Assembly (NCBI GenBank): GCA_964583185.1
Contig: CAZOVL010000055.1
Span: forward strand, 1-19,060
DNA from: Bacteroides_E sp964583185
GTDB lineage: Bacteria; Bacteroidota; Bacteroidia; Bacteroidales; Bacteroidaceae
DNA: 19,060 nt
Direction of reading: 5' to 3'
Part shown: in pieces, positions 7,696 through 14,996 of the stretch
Layout: each line of letters starts with the position of its first letter
Numbering within the stretch: the first letter of the stretch is position 1
Notes under the pieces: generated by a model
Databases searched by the model: none
What the model was told of the DNA's origin: nothing
What the model saw: only the letters and a program-made list of their open reading frames with translations
Program-made: the position numbers and the translations under genes

Positions 7696-7766
7696 ATTTA
7701 TGTAATAGGTAAGACCTTAATAATCAACTCCTTATTATCTTTGTTATTTTCACCTTAAAAATCGGT

Positions 7767-8852
7767 TTAATTTTCGTTTTCAAGCTTGGAAAATTCCGAG
7801 AATTCGCAACCAAATTCATCTACCATATAGTTATCTAATTCATCGGCTTTTTCTGATAATTTAATGATGTGTTGTTGAATTTCTTCTCCTAAATCATTGG
7901 TGATGTCAGCCAAGTGAATACGATAAGCAATATATATTTGTCTTCCGTCAACTCCTAATTTGTAAGGAGAAAATTCGTTACTTAACACAAAACGCAAAAC
8001 AGCTTCAATGTTTTTCTTGGGTAGAAGCACAATGGGAGAAACAGCAAATAGGTAATCGTGCTGATAAACAAAAAGGCGTATTTCTGAACTTCCCTTATGA
8101 AAACGCCAAACCTCATTTCCGGCTCTTGCCATAATGGGATTAATTCCCATTTTTTCCAATGCTTCTTCACAAAAATAAGAAACGGGAGATATTTCACGCT
8201 CTTCAAAAATCTCTTCGAGCAATTTTTCACCACATGAGGGACAATAATCAGTTTTTTCACTAATAAACTCTTCACAACTACCACATTGAACATTGAATTC
8301 TGATCGATTAATATCCCCAATGTTTTCCAATAGTTGTTTCAATGTATCTACTTGAATGCCAAAGCCCATGTTGTCGGCGTCAGAAAATTTGCTAACAGTA
8401 ATTGCTATCAGTTCTCCTGCTTTATTAAAAATAGGACCTCCAGAGTTTCCCGGATTAACAGCGGCATCGGTCTGTACATAAAAACGACCATCAATTAATT
8501 GTTTAGGGGCTGAAACAGAGCCTTCTGTCATTGTAAAAGGCATACCAAAAGGATAGCCTGCAACATAAACTTTATGCCCAATATTTAAAGCTGCACTATC
8601 TGATAATAATAAAGAGGGTAAATGAGAGAAATCACCATCTGCCACAATTAAAGCCAAGTCGGTTTCAGGATTAACTAATATAACTCTACCTAAGAAAACA
8701 TTCCGATCCTTATCGTGAAGAGCTAATTGATGAAATCCTTCAACTACATGATAGTTTGTAACAAACAAATCATAATCTTTTAAATAAAAGCAAGTTCCAG
8801 AACCTGCTGCATGGGTAACTTTATATACTAAAGAATAAATAGATTCATTCAT
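7767..8852 (-). CDS. Trypsin-like (HtrA-type) serine protease with zinc ribbon and YbjN-like domain
   Basis: A 361-aa protein with three parts. Residues about 8-180 are an S1C (Deg/HtrA-like) protease domain with the full triad: H35 (VTNYHVV), D65 (PETDLALI) and S137 (NPGNSGGPI). Residues 190-207 are a zinc ribbon, C190-x2-C193-x10-C204-x2-C207. Residues about 225-348 resemble the YbjN / type III chaperone-like fold and match a segment of the neighbouring 434-aa protein (LPxK, LRxV, a following His, and a D-x2-D-x5-EF end). There is no PDZ domain and no signal peptide or membrane segment, so it is predicted to be cytoplasmic, unlike classical HtrA. It is the last gene of the LemA-DUF3137-DUF1266 operon, 30 bp after the 434-aa gene. 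Its substrate is unknown. Confidence 0.9.
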   Translation of the reverse strand: MNESIYSLVYKVTHAAGSGTCFYLKDYDLFVTNYHVVEGFHQLALHDKDRNVFLGRVILVNPETDLALIVADGDFSHLPSLLLSDSAALNIGHKVYVAGYPFGMPFTMTEGSVSAPKQLIDGRFYVQTDAAVNPGNSGGPIFNKAGELIAITVSKFSDADNMGFGIQVDTLKQLLENIGDINRSEFNVQCGSCEEFISEKTDYCPSCGEKLLEEIFEEREISPVSYFCEEALEKMGINPIMARAGNEVWRFHKGSSEIRLFVYQHDYLFAVSPIVLLPKKNIEAVLRFVLSNEFSPYKLGVDGRQIYIAYRIHLADITNDLGEEIQQHIIKLSEKADELDNYMVDEFGCEFSEFSKLENEN

Positions 8853-8882
8853 AGTTTTATGTTTTAATAATTGAATAATAGA

Positions 8883-10187
8883 TTAAAATCCTTGCTCCAT
8901 TTGAGCCACCAGACGCATATATTCTTCCATATCTCCCTTAGCCAATGCTTGCATCATCTTTTTTTGTAACTCTTCAATTTCTGCTTGTAGCTCTTCTGTT
9001 CCTTCTTGAACAGCAGTCATAGCTTCATTTATAGCTTCAGTATAGTTTTCTGAAAAACTAAAATCATCGGAGTCTTCATTCAAGTCATCATCCATAATTC
9101 GATCCATTATTTTATATAATATCTCTGCCGCTTCATCCCACGATTTACCTGAGGCTGCTTTCAATGAGGCAGAAACTACTTGATTTACTGTCTCCATTAC
9201 ATCTGTATAGTAATACATTTCATAAAACTTATATAAAAGTCTTAGGGTGGCTCCTTCATTGTTGCCCGATTGAATGGCTTCGGTTACATTTTCATATGTA
9301 TTTTCAAAATTCGACTGAATATTGGCTAATGAAGAAGACATTTTGGTAGAGATTAAAGTATCTACAAAATATAAATCTTTAGCCAACTCTTCTTTAGGTG
9401 TTTCTGCTAATTGCTCCAATACCTTAATGCCTTTTGCCACTACCTCTTGAGTAGGTAAATCTCTATTCATATCAGAAATAGCTTTATCTATTTCATTCAA
9501 CAAAGCACCTTGTGGTGACGCAAAATACATAATTTGATAAAAAGCAACATCCAAAATGTTCCAAGAATAACCATATGCCCTTTCTTGATTATATTCTGCA
9601 ATGGCATCTGTTGTGTATTTGCATATCTCTTGTAAAGAGTTGTAAACAGTATCTACCACTTCTTGCGAATAGGGCCTAATTATAGGTTGATATATACGCT
9701 GCGCATTGAATTCCGATTCAAATTCATCATCATACTTATCGCCTATTTCACAAAACTCTCTCAACACGTCATAAAGCTTACGCGGATGTGTTTGTGAAAT
9801 ATGACAATCATATTTCATCCTTAAAATATCATTATCCAACTGAAAATTAACCAGTGTTGTTTCATTAATATTTAAACCGGCTACTTGTCTTAACATAGGT
9901 AAGCCTCCTTTTTCGGGCAATTTCATAAAATCGGAATTGATGTTCAATCGATCATTATTCCAAAATATATCAACGATTATTGATCCATGAGGAATATGAA
10001 ATTCTGTTCCATCTTCATTGCCATACTCTTTTCTGGCATTGGGATTTAAGCTATCCAGAAAAGTGTGAAAAGCATTTACATATTGCTCTTCCTGATACAA
10101 ATCAATGGCCGACTTATACATCTCAAAATTAAATAAGCTCTCGGTTGTTCCTAATACCGGCTCATAATAATTAATTGCATTTTTCAT
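8883..10187 (-). CDS. TPR / YbjN-like / coiled-coil protein of unknown function
   Basis: A 434-aa protein without signal peptide or membrane segment. Residues about 19-50 form a TPR-like helix pair (YKSAIDLYQEEQYVNAF). Residues about 60-160 resemble the YbjN / secretion-chaperone-like fold and parallel the C-terminal domain of the protease encoded next to it. Residues 175-350 are alpha-helical, and 378-434 form an acidic to amphipathic coiled coil ending in a Met- and Glu-rich tail. I recognise no enzyme motif. The shared domain suggests that this protein and the protease bind each other or the same client; that is inference. It lies 30 bp upstream of the protease gene and 85 bp downstream of the 184-aa gene, in the same orientation. 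Confidence 0.8.
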   Translation of the reverse strand: MKNAINYYEPVLGTTESLFNFEMYKSAIDLYQEEQYVNAFHTFLDSLNPNARKEYGNEDGTEFHIPHGSIIVDIFWNNDRLNINSDFMKLPEKGGLPMLRQVAGLNINETTLVNFQLDNDILRMKYDCHISQTHPRKLYDVLREFCEIGDKYDDEFESEFNAQRIYQPIIRPYSQEVVDTVYNSLQEICKYTTDAIAEYNQERAYGYSWNILDVAFYQIMYFASPQGALLNEIDKAISDMNRDLPTQEVVAKGIKVLEQLAETPKEELAKDLYFVDTLISTKMSSSLANIQSNFENTYENVTEAIQSGNNEGATLRLLYKFYEMYYYTDVMETVNQVVSASLKAASGKSWDEAAEILYKIMDRIMDDDLNEDSDDFSFSENYTEAINEAMTAVQEGTEELQAEIEELQKKMMQALAKGDMEEYMRLVAQMEQGF

Positions 10188-10272
10188 TTATTATTCATTT
10201 AATTGGGTTATACATTTCTAAAACAGTAGAAAGAAAGATGGAAGTAAACCATTTATTCTTCTATTTAAAAAG

Positions 10273-10827
10273 TTATATCTTTTTAATAATTTGGTAAAAA
10301 TCAGAGTATTCTTGACCTGAAATTACTTTGACTTCACTCACACCTCTAAAATCGGATGAAGAAAAGAATTGCATCAATTGCAGATAAAAAGTTTTACCTG
10401 TTGCATCTTCGTGAATATAAAGCTGCAACGGACGATTATCAGCTGCTCCTTCGTTCAGTAATCCTTCCCAATCGTTCTGATTAAATAGCTCTTTAATTCT
10501 TTTGGCATCTTCTCCATTGAAATCATCTCCGGATTCCGGATAAGCAAATTTTTTGATGGACACCAGTTTAACTTCTCCATTGCTTGTTTTATTGTACCAA
10601 CTACTACCTTCAGTATAAAAGGAAAAGAAACAATACAACAATCCAATAATTGCTATAATCCGAACTAATAAATTACCTAGAGGAATGAGTGAAGGATAGA
10701 TTATTAATAACACACAAAGGGCTATTAATACTATATACATAATTCTTTTGGGTTGATTATTTCTTTTTTCAAACTCCGAATGATTTTCATAAAAATCATA
10801 TAAATTATTGGGATACTGTGCTTCCAT
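10273..10827 (-). CDS. Two-TM membrane protein with cytoplasmic C-terminal domain
   Basis: A 184-aa protein. A polar, acidic N-terminus (1-27, ending RNNQPKR) is followed by hydrophobic segments at about 28-45 and 50-71, with a very short turn between them, then a soluble domain of about 110 residues. Positive charges before the first segment suggest both ends are cytoplasmic. The soluble part holds a pattern such as RIKELFNQNDWEGLLNEG and beta-strand-like segments near the end. I do not recognise a family. It sits 34 bp after the DUF1266 gene in the same operon and is a likely partner of the other membrane proteins there. Confidence 0.75.
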   Translation of the reverse strand: MEAQYPNNLYDFYENHSEFEKRNNQPKRIMYIVLIALCVLLIIYPSLIPLGNLLVRIIAIIGLLYCFFSFYTEGSSWYNKTSNGEVKLVSIKKFAYPESGDDFNGEDAKRIKELFNQNDWEGLLNEGAADNRPLQLYIHEDATGKTFYLQLMQFFSSSDFRGVSEVKVISGQEYSDFYQIIKKI

Positions 10828-10861
10828 ACTTTTACTTTTATTTTTATGTTTATAAATTTTA

Positions 10862-11701
10862 TTACCAACTTATTTTAACCCATGGGCTCTCTGGATTATT
10901 TAGCAAATTGTGAGCTATTGACCCCATCTCTTCTACTCCACTCCAAGCGGCTCTGCCAATGACATAACTCTTTGCAAAATCATCCCAGGAAGTGAAATGT
11001 TCCTGAGCTGCAAAATAGGCTTCATCAATGTAGTTCCAAGCTTCTTTTTCGGTGAGATAATTGGCATCAAAACAAATGCGAGACAGGTAACTCAAACGAC
11101 CATAATCCCATCCTAGTACACCATAAAATTGAATATCCTCTTTTGAGTTAATAATTTCTTCCTCTTTTAACTCATTATACGAGTTTTGCAAGTTGCTGAC
11201 TTGAGATAAGGCTTTTTGCAAATCTTCTTTATAAACCTCTTTTTCTTTCTCTGTTAATCTTCCCTGAGGAGTTAATCCTTCTAAGAGTATCTTCTCTTGC
11301 TCCCTTGTACTACCTGATAAAAAGGCTTTATATACAGATGGAAAATAGTAATTAAAACCTTTATCCTTTAAATAGTTTAAGGTCTCTAGAGCTGTTTCCC
11401 TATTGTAAATACCCCACCAATCTTGTGTTATCATACGAATCATTTCATCATCCAGACCTGTTGACAAAGAATTGATATAGGCTTCTTGCATTTCACTGTA
11501 AATGGCACCTATAGATATTTTTTTATATTCCTCTGTGCTTAATGTTGACGATGGATTGAAAGTTAATTGTACAAACCCTTCCTCTCCTTCATTCGAATTC
11601 CTCATTCTTTTTATATAAGGCATCAATCTGAAAAAAATATAATAAACCGCAAGCACTACGAGTAATAAAAGTAAAAACGAATTTTCTAAAATATATTCCA
11701 T
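10862..11701 (-). CDS. Membrane-anchored DUF1266 protein
   Basis: A 279-aa protein with an N-terminal hydrophobic segment at about residues 8-25 followed by basic residues (YIKRMRN), so the C-terminal domain probably faces the cytoplasm. The region from about 185 to 275 has the DUF1266 hallmarks: GWDYGR (197-202), a following LSRICFDANYLTEKEAW, then TSWDDFAKSYVIGRAAWSG (237-255). This family is widespread, also in enterobacteria, and has no settled function. Residues 145-190 are highly charged and probably coiled-coil. A membrane anchor on a DUF1266 domain is a notable arrangement. The gene lies between the DUF3137 gene (39 bp) and the 184-aa gene. Confidence 0.85.
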   Translation of the reverse strand: MEYILENSFLLLLLVVLAVYYIFFRLMPYIKRMRNSNEGEEGFVQLTFNPSSTLSTEEYKKISIGAIYSEMQEAYINSLSTGLDDEMIRMITQDWWGIYNRETALETLNYLKDKGFNYYFPSVYKAFLSGSTREQEKILLEGLTPQGRLTEKEKEVYKEDLQKALSQVSNLQNSYNELKEEEIINSKEDIQFYGVLGWDYGRLSYLSRICFDANYLTEKEAWNYIDEAYFAAQEHFTSWDDFAKSYVIGRAAWSGVEEMGSIAHNLLNNPESPWVKISW

Positions 11702-11740
11702 AGAGTTAATTTATTTAAGCTGTTGTTATATAATTAGGTG

Positions 11741-12805
11741 TTACAAATTTAAATCATTAAGTGTACCTCTCACTGTTGAAAAATTGTCATAAAGGTCTGC
11801 TATAGCTTCTCCGGTTGTTAGAGAGGAATCGCCTAACGTCAAAAAACCTTCAGGCATTGAAACAGCAAAATAAAATTGATTCCCATTGAATGAAAGCATA
11901 ATATCTCTATTGTATTTATTTTTCAGTTCAGTTATTCTTTTCATCATGGCTGGTGTTAACACATAGCGTGCAGTGACTTCATCACTAGCATATACTGCAA
12001 AGTAACGTTCAAACTCCACATCTTCTAGCTGAACCAATTTATTGTTACCTACACTCTTCAGGGCTTGAATGTTTTTTGCCAGATAGTCCAGGTGTTTTTC
12101 CAAATGATCCGGTAAGATAACTACTGAACCCTTAATGTCCTTTTCTAATTTAGCTGAAGCAAACATTCCCCTAAAACTCCCGGTTATGTTTTCTACTCGT
12201 GAGGAAGTAACCCCTTTAATTGTGGACTTTAGAACAAGAATTAAAGCTCCTAATGAGGTGTTAGACAAGCAATGTTCGCTTTTTGAACCACTTATTAAAA
12301 CATCTTGAAATACCACTTTAGGTTTTTCATTGTCAAAAATAATTTTCCCAAAGGAAAGACCTGATGAATAATCTCTATGTACACTTCCAAAGAAATTACT
12401 TTTTAGTATGTCCGACATAGGAAACGTAGCTGGAGTAAGACTTAATTTTGCTTCCGGAAAGAGTTGATGAATTACCTTTTGAATTGAGCTTTGTTCTATG
12501 GCAGAGAACTTTTGTTGAAAATAGCTCAAACCATATCCACCAATAGTTATCAAAATAAATAAAGGAATAATAGCCACCAGTGTTTTATTTTTTCCCAAAA
12601 AAGAAGCATCGGGGTCTAATGAATGCAAAGAGGAAGCATCACCACCGGAAAACATAAATAGTTGTAAACTAATGAATCCTAAAAAATAAACTAAGGCTCC
12701 ACCATAACATAAAACACGGGAAATTTGAATTATTTTTCTATGCTTCTCTGCTTTTTTTAATACTAAGGAAAGTTCCTTTTGTAATTGCTCTTTCTTTATA
12801 TTCAT
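11741..12805 (-). CDS. DUF3137 membrane protein
   Basis: A 354-aa protein. The N-terminus is basic and helical (1-27), followed by two hydrophobic segments at about 30-53 and 72-97 with a short loop between. The soluble part has the DUF3137 features: FRGMFASAKL, a conserved VVILPDHLE, the segment F-x-RYFAVYASDEVTARYVLTPAMM (about 264-288), and ISLSFNGNQFYFA-like strands near the end. Family members often lie beside lemA, as here with an 8-bp gap. Function is unknown. Both ends are predicted cytoplasmic, so the soluble domain would face the proteins of the same operon. Confidence 0.88.
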   Translation of the reverse strand: MNIKKEQLQKELSLVLKKAEKHRKIIQISRVLCYGGALVYFLGFISLQLFMFSGGDASSLHSLDPDASFLGKNKTLVAIIPLFILITIGGYGLSYFQQKFSAIEQSSIQKVIHQLFPEAKLSLTPATFPMSDILKSNFFGSVHRDYSSGLSFGKIIFDNEKPKVVFQDVLISGSKSEHCLSNTSLGALILVLKSTIKGVTSSRVENITGSFRGMFASAKLEKDIKGSVVILPDHLEKHLDYLAKNIQALKSVGNNKLVQLEDVEFERYFAVYASDEVTARYVLTPAMMKRITELKNKYNRDIMLSFNGNQFYFAVSMPEGFLTLGDSSLTTGEAIADLYDNFSTVRGTLNDLNL

Positions 12806-12813
12806 ACTTGACT

Positions 12814-13377
12814 TTATGAATTAAATAAGGATTTAACATCTACATTTCTTTTTTCAACTTCGGGAATTGTAATTAATTCATATAGCTGATAATTCTTCAT
12901 TGAAGCCACCAATGAAGAGGGAAACATCTGTACATAATTATTAAAGTCTACTACTGCAGCATTAAATGTACGTCGAGCAGCTTGTAATTGATATTCCATT
13001 TCTTCAATGGTTTTCTCCAAGTGTAAGAATTGTTTGTCTGCCTTTAGTTCAGGATAGTTCTCTACTGCCACTTTGATTTCAGCAAGCTTACCGGATAGTT
13101 CAGTACCTATTTTTATCTGCTCTTGCTCATCGTTTGATTGCTGTATTAAGGCTCTCAACTCTGTAATTCTAGTCAACGTGGCATTTTCATAGCCCATATA
13201 GTTTTGCACAGCAGCAACTAAGTTGGGTATCATATCATTCCGTTGCTTAAGCATTACAGAAATACTACTCTCCGTTTGTTTCACCTTGTTGTTTTTAGCA
13301 ATAAACTTATTGTAAGTAAGGACAAACCAAAGAATCAAAAGGATAATTAAAGCAAAAAAAGCTATAGGAAAAAACAT
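12814..13377 (-). CDS. LemA family protein
   Basis: A 187-aa protein from the ATG at 13377. A TTG at 13413 in the same frame would add 12 residues, but the ATG directly gives the usual short N-terminus before the single membrane segment (about 3-21). Family motifs follow: YNKFIAKNNKVKQ (22-34), QRNDMIPNL (45-53), NYPELKA (107-113), and the helix with AARRTFNAAVVDFN (133-146). LemA proteins are alpha-helical, inner-membrane anchored with most of the chain outside or inside depending on species, and their molecular role is unsettled. It is followed after 8 bp by the DUF3137 gene, a common pairing. The 34-aa candidate precedes it. Confidence 0.92.
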   Translation of the reverse strand: MFFPIAFFALIILLILWFVLTYNKFIAKNNKVKQTESSISVMLKQRNDMIPNLVAAVQNYMGYENATLTRITELRALIQQSNDEQEQIKIGTELSGKLAEIKVAVENYPELKADKQFLHLEKTIEEMEYQLQAARRTFNAAVVDFNNYVQMFPSSLVASMKNYQLYELITIPEVEKRNVDVKSLFNS

Positions 13378-13409
13378 AATGTTGTTATTAAAGGTTCTAC
13401 TTATATTAG

Positions 13410-13514
13410 TCAAAGAGGTTCTATATTTCCTTCTAAATCGGGTTTGAATAAATATTCATTGCAATAATTATGACTACTATCCGATTCGGTATATCTTTCT
13501 TTCATCACTTTCAT
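13410..13514 (-). CDS. Candidate 34-aa small protein
   Basis: An ATG at 13514 directly abuts the TAA stop (13517-13515) of the preceding 157-aa gene, so TAA-ATG coupling is possible. The frame gives 34 residues, hydrophilic and without a membrane segment, containing YTESDSSHNYCNEY and the end FKPDLEGNIEPL, and stops at 13410, 32 bp before the LemA ATG. It otherwise fills a 137-bp gap in a compact operon. It could instead be the remnant of a longer gene or a chance frame. I recognise no family. Confidence 0.35.
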   Translation of the reverse strand: MKVMKERYTESDSSHNYCNEYLFKPDLEGNIEPL

Positions 13515-13988
13515 TTACTTTGAAAATACCCCGGTAAAAAAATCATAAAAGGGCTGAAATTCTTGAAGTTGATTAACTCCTATAGTGTATCCTCCATTCG
13601 TTGAACCGGTAGGATCAAGAAAAAATTCCATTGGGTGTTCACCAAAAGCAGGGTGTTTTATGGTATATCTTTTTCTCTTCTCATTAAAAAACGCAGATTC
13701 ACATTCACTTCTTTTACAAATAATAGGAGGTTCAAAAGAAGACATATTATTGTCTGTTGAAATAATTATAATTTCCGGATCATCGCCCGCTTTATAACCT
13801 ATAATGTAGTTATAGTAAGTAGTTACATCTTTAAATAATTTTTTTTCATAAACAATATCCATTACACATAGTGTAACATAATCTTCACCATTTTCCACTA
13901 AAGAGTTGAAATTATTGCGAATCTCTTGTTTTTTACTTTCTGATTTTGCTCCTCCCTCTAAACCGAACAATCGACTAAAAAATCCCAT
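13515..13988 (-). CDS. Hypothetical 157-aa protein upstream of lemA
   Basis: A 157-aa soluble protein with ATG start. The first nine residues (MGFFSRLFG) form a short amphipathic stretch that could touch the membrane. A lysine-rich linker and then a domain with alternating strands follow (YVTLCVMDIVYEKKLF, YYNYIIGYKAGDDPEIIIIST). No catalytic motif or known family is recognised. It lies 48 bp after the 61-aa membrane protein gene and upstream of lemA in the same orientation, so it probably belongs to the same operon. Its codon use looks like that of its neighbours. Confidence 0.7.
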   Translation of the reverse strand: MGFFSRLFGLEGGAKSESKKQEIRNNFNSLVENGEDYVTLCVMDIVYEKKLFKDVTTYYNYIIGYKAGDDPEIIIISTDNNMSSFEPPIICKRSECESAFFNEKRKRYTIKHPAFGEHPMEFFLDPTGSTNGGYTIGVNQLQEFQPFYDFFTGVFSK

Positions 13989-14036
13989 AATATGCTGTTT
14001 TTTATAAATTAATTAATAGAGAACTCTCAAAATGAA

Positions 14037-14222
14037 TTACATTAGATAAAAGAATATACTACAGACAACCAATAGGACACCACCTAGTAATATAGCAATG
14101 TTGCGTGCCTTTGAGTTGTACTCAGAATAAATCCATTTCCATTTCAGCAAAAAACCTAAAATAATAATCACTCCCACAAGCATTAGTAACGCACATCGCT
14201 CAAACAGTCCAAAGTGTTCCAT
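14037..14222 (-). CDS. Small two-TM membrane protein
   Basis: A 61-aa protein with ATG start. Two hydrophobic segments, about 9-26 (CALLMLVGVIIILGFLL) and 42-60 (NIAILLGGVLLVVCSIFFYL), flank a polar loop with K, W and R residues. It is the first recognisable gene of the cassette that ends with the protease at 7767. The family is unknown. Its short length and position make it either a small subunit of the membrane assembly or a dispensable leader gene. Confidence 0.6.
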   Translation of the reverse strand: MEHFGLFERCALLMLVGVIIILGFLLKWKWIYSEYNSKARNIAILLGGVLLVVCSIFFYLM

Positions 14223-14276
14223 CTAGTTATTTTATTTATTGTTTGTCTGTATTTTTAAGCAAATTACTTGATTATA

Positions 14277-14317
14277 AAATCAAAAGTCTTGATGTAAGTC
14301 AAGAAATCATTTGATTT
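14277..14317. repeat. Nested inverted repeat upstream of the LemA cassette
   Basis: The outer arms AAATCAAA (14277-14284) and TTTGATTT (14310-14317) enclose the inner arms TCTTGA (14287-14292) and TCAAGA (14299-14304). The element is about 55 bp upstream of the first cassette gene. It may be an operator or leader structure, or the end of the decayed gene on its other side. Confidence 0.4.
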
Positions 14318-14353
14318 CAGTTAAATCACTGTTTTTCGGTATATAAAAAAGAG

Positions 14354-14940
14354 CTACAAGGAATTATATGAATCAACCCCATTAGAGTAATACCAACTAA
14401 GTTCTCTATAGGAATTTATAAGATGACATTTATGAGCATCCTCTTCTGTCTCTTTTAATACGTGATTTGTATCTTCTATTTTTTGTCTGGATTAAGAAAT
14501 TCCATTAATATATCTGCACTTTTAAATGCTTTTTCCATATTTTTATAGAAACGCTCAAAGTAGTTTCTTCCACTATGTGTTTTTGTTAGGCTGATTCAAT
14601 AACAGGGGCTATTTTACGATCTTTAGTTAGCAATTTATAAAGAGCTTCTACCTCACTTTTTAGTACAACAACACTTGTATCATCACTCCTACATTTACTC
14701 ATTAGTTGGCTCATTGATGACAGACTAGTTTTCATAGGAATAAATACAGTAGCCAATGGATGGTGTTTAAGAAGAACTAATTCGGCACGATTTCGACAAA
14801 TTCGGTTAAAGTCAAAGCCTGATCAAACCCTTAATTTATTTTATCGTACAAATTCACTTCAATAACAGAAATAAGACCTGTTTTTAGTATAAGCAGAGGC
14901 ATATTTAATTTTAGATACATCTTTTTCATTTATTTCTATT
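14354..14940 (-). pseudogene. Decayed gene B, readable in three frames
   Basis: No intact frame exists, but coding-like segments follow each other on the minus strand. From 14939 a frame encodes IEINEKDVSKIKYASAY and continues with in-frame TGA, TAA and TGA stops. From 14822 the same frame is open for 78 codons (RNRAELVLLKHHPLATVFIP, then MKTSLSS to IAPVIESA) to TAA at 14586. A second frame, open from about 14600 to TAG at 14476, encodes RNYFERFYKNMEKAFKSADI and FLNPDKK. A third frame continues after a T6 tract (14479-14484) with IEDTNHVLKETEEDAHKCH and stops at TAG 14354. At least two frameshifts and three stops therefore interrupt one ancestral gene. I do not recognise the family. An intact 49-codon frame (14586-14735) is probably only a piece of it. 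Confidence 0.5.
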
Positions 14941-14958
14941 GTGTTGATGTATGTTAAT

Positions 14959-14972
14959 CAAACTATAGTTTG
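14959..14972. promoter_or_regulatory. 14-bp perfect palindrome
   Basis: CAAACTATAGTTTG reads the same on both strands. It lies between decayed genes A and B, about 20 bp upstream of the first coding-like codon of gene B, where an operator would sit. No associated promoter is convincing. Confidence 0.35.
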
Positions 14973-14996
14973 TCAGATAGCAATAGAAAATTCAAT

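Noticed and set aside
7983..8320. 112-codon minus-strand open frame inside the protease gene
   Set aside because: It is an out-of-frame shadow of the protease sequence.
13378..13413. TTG start for lemA
   Set aside because: The ATG at 13377 gives the typical short N-terminus before the membrane segment.
14271..14302. TTGACT and TATAAT on the minus strand as a sigma-70 promoter
   Set aside because: The spacing is 20 bp, and Bacteroidales primary sigma factors use TTTG / TAnnTTTG instead.
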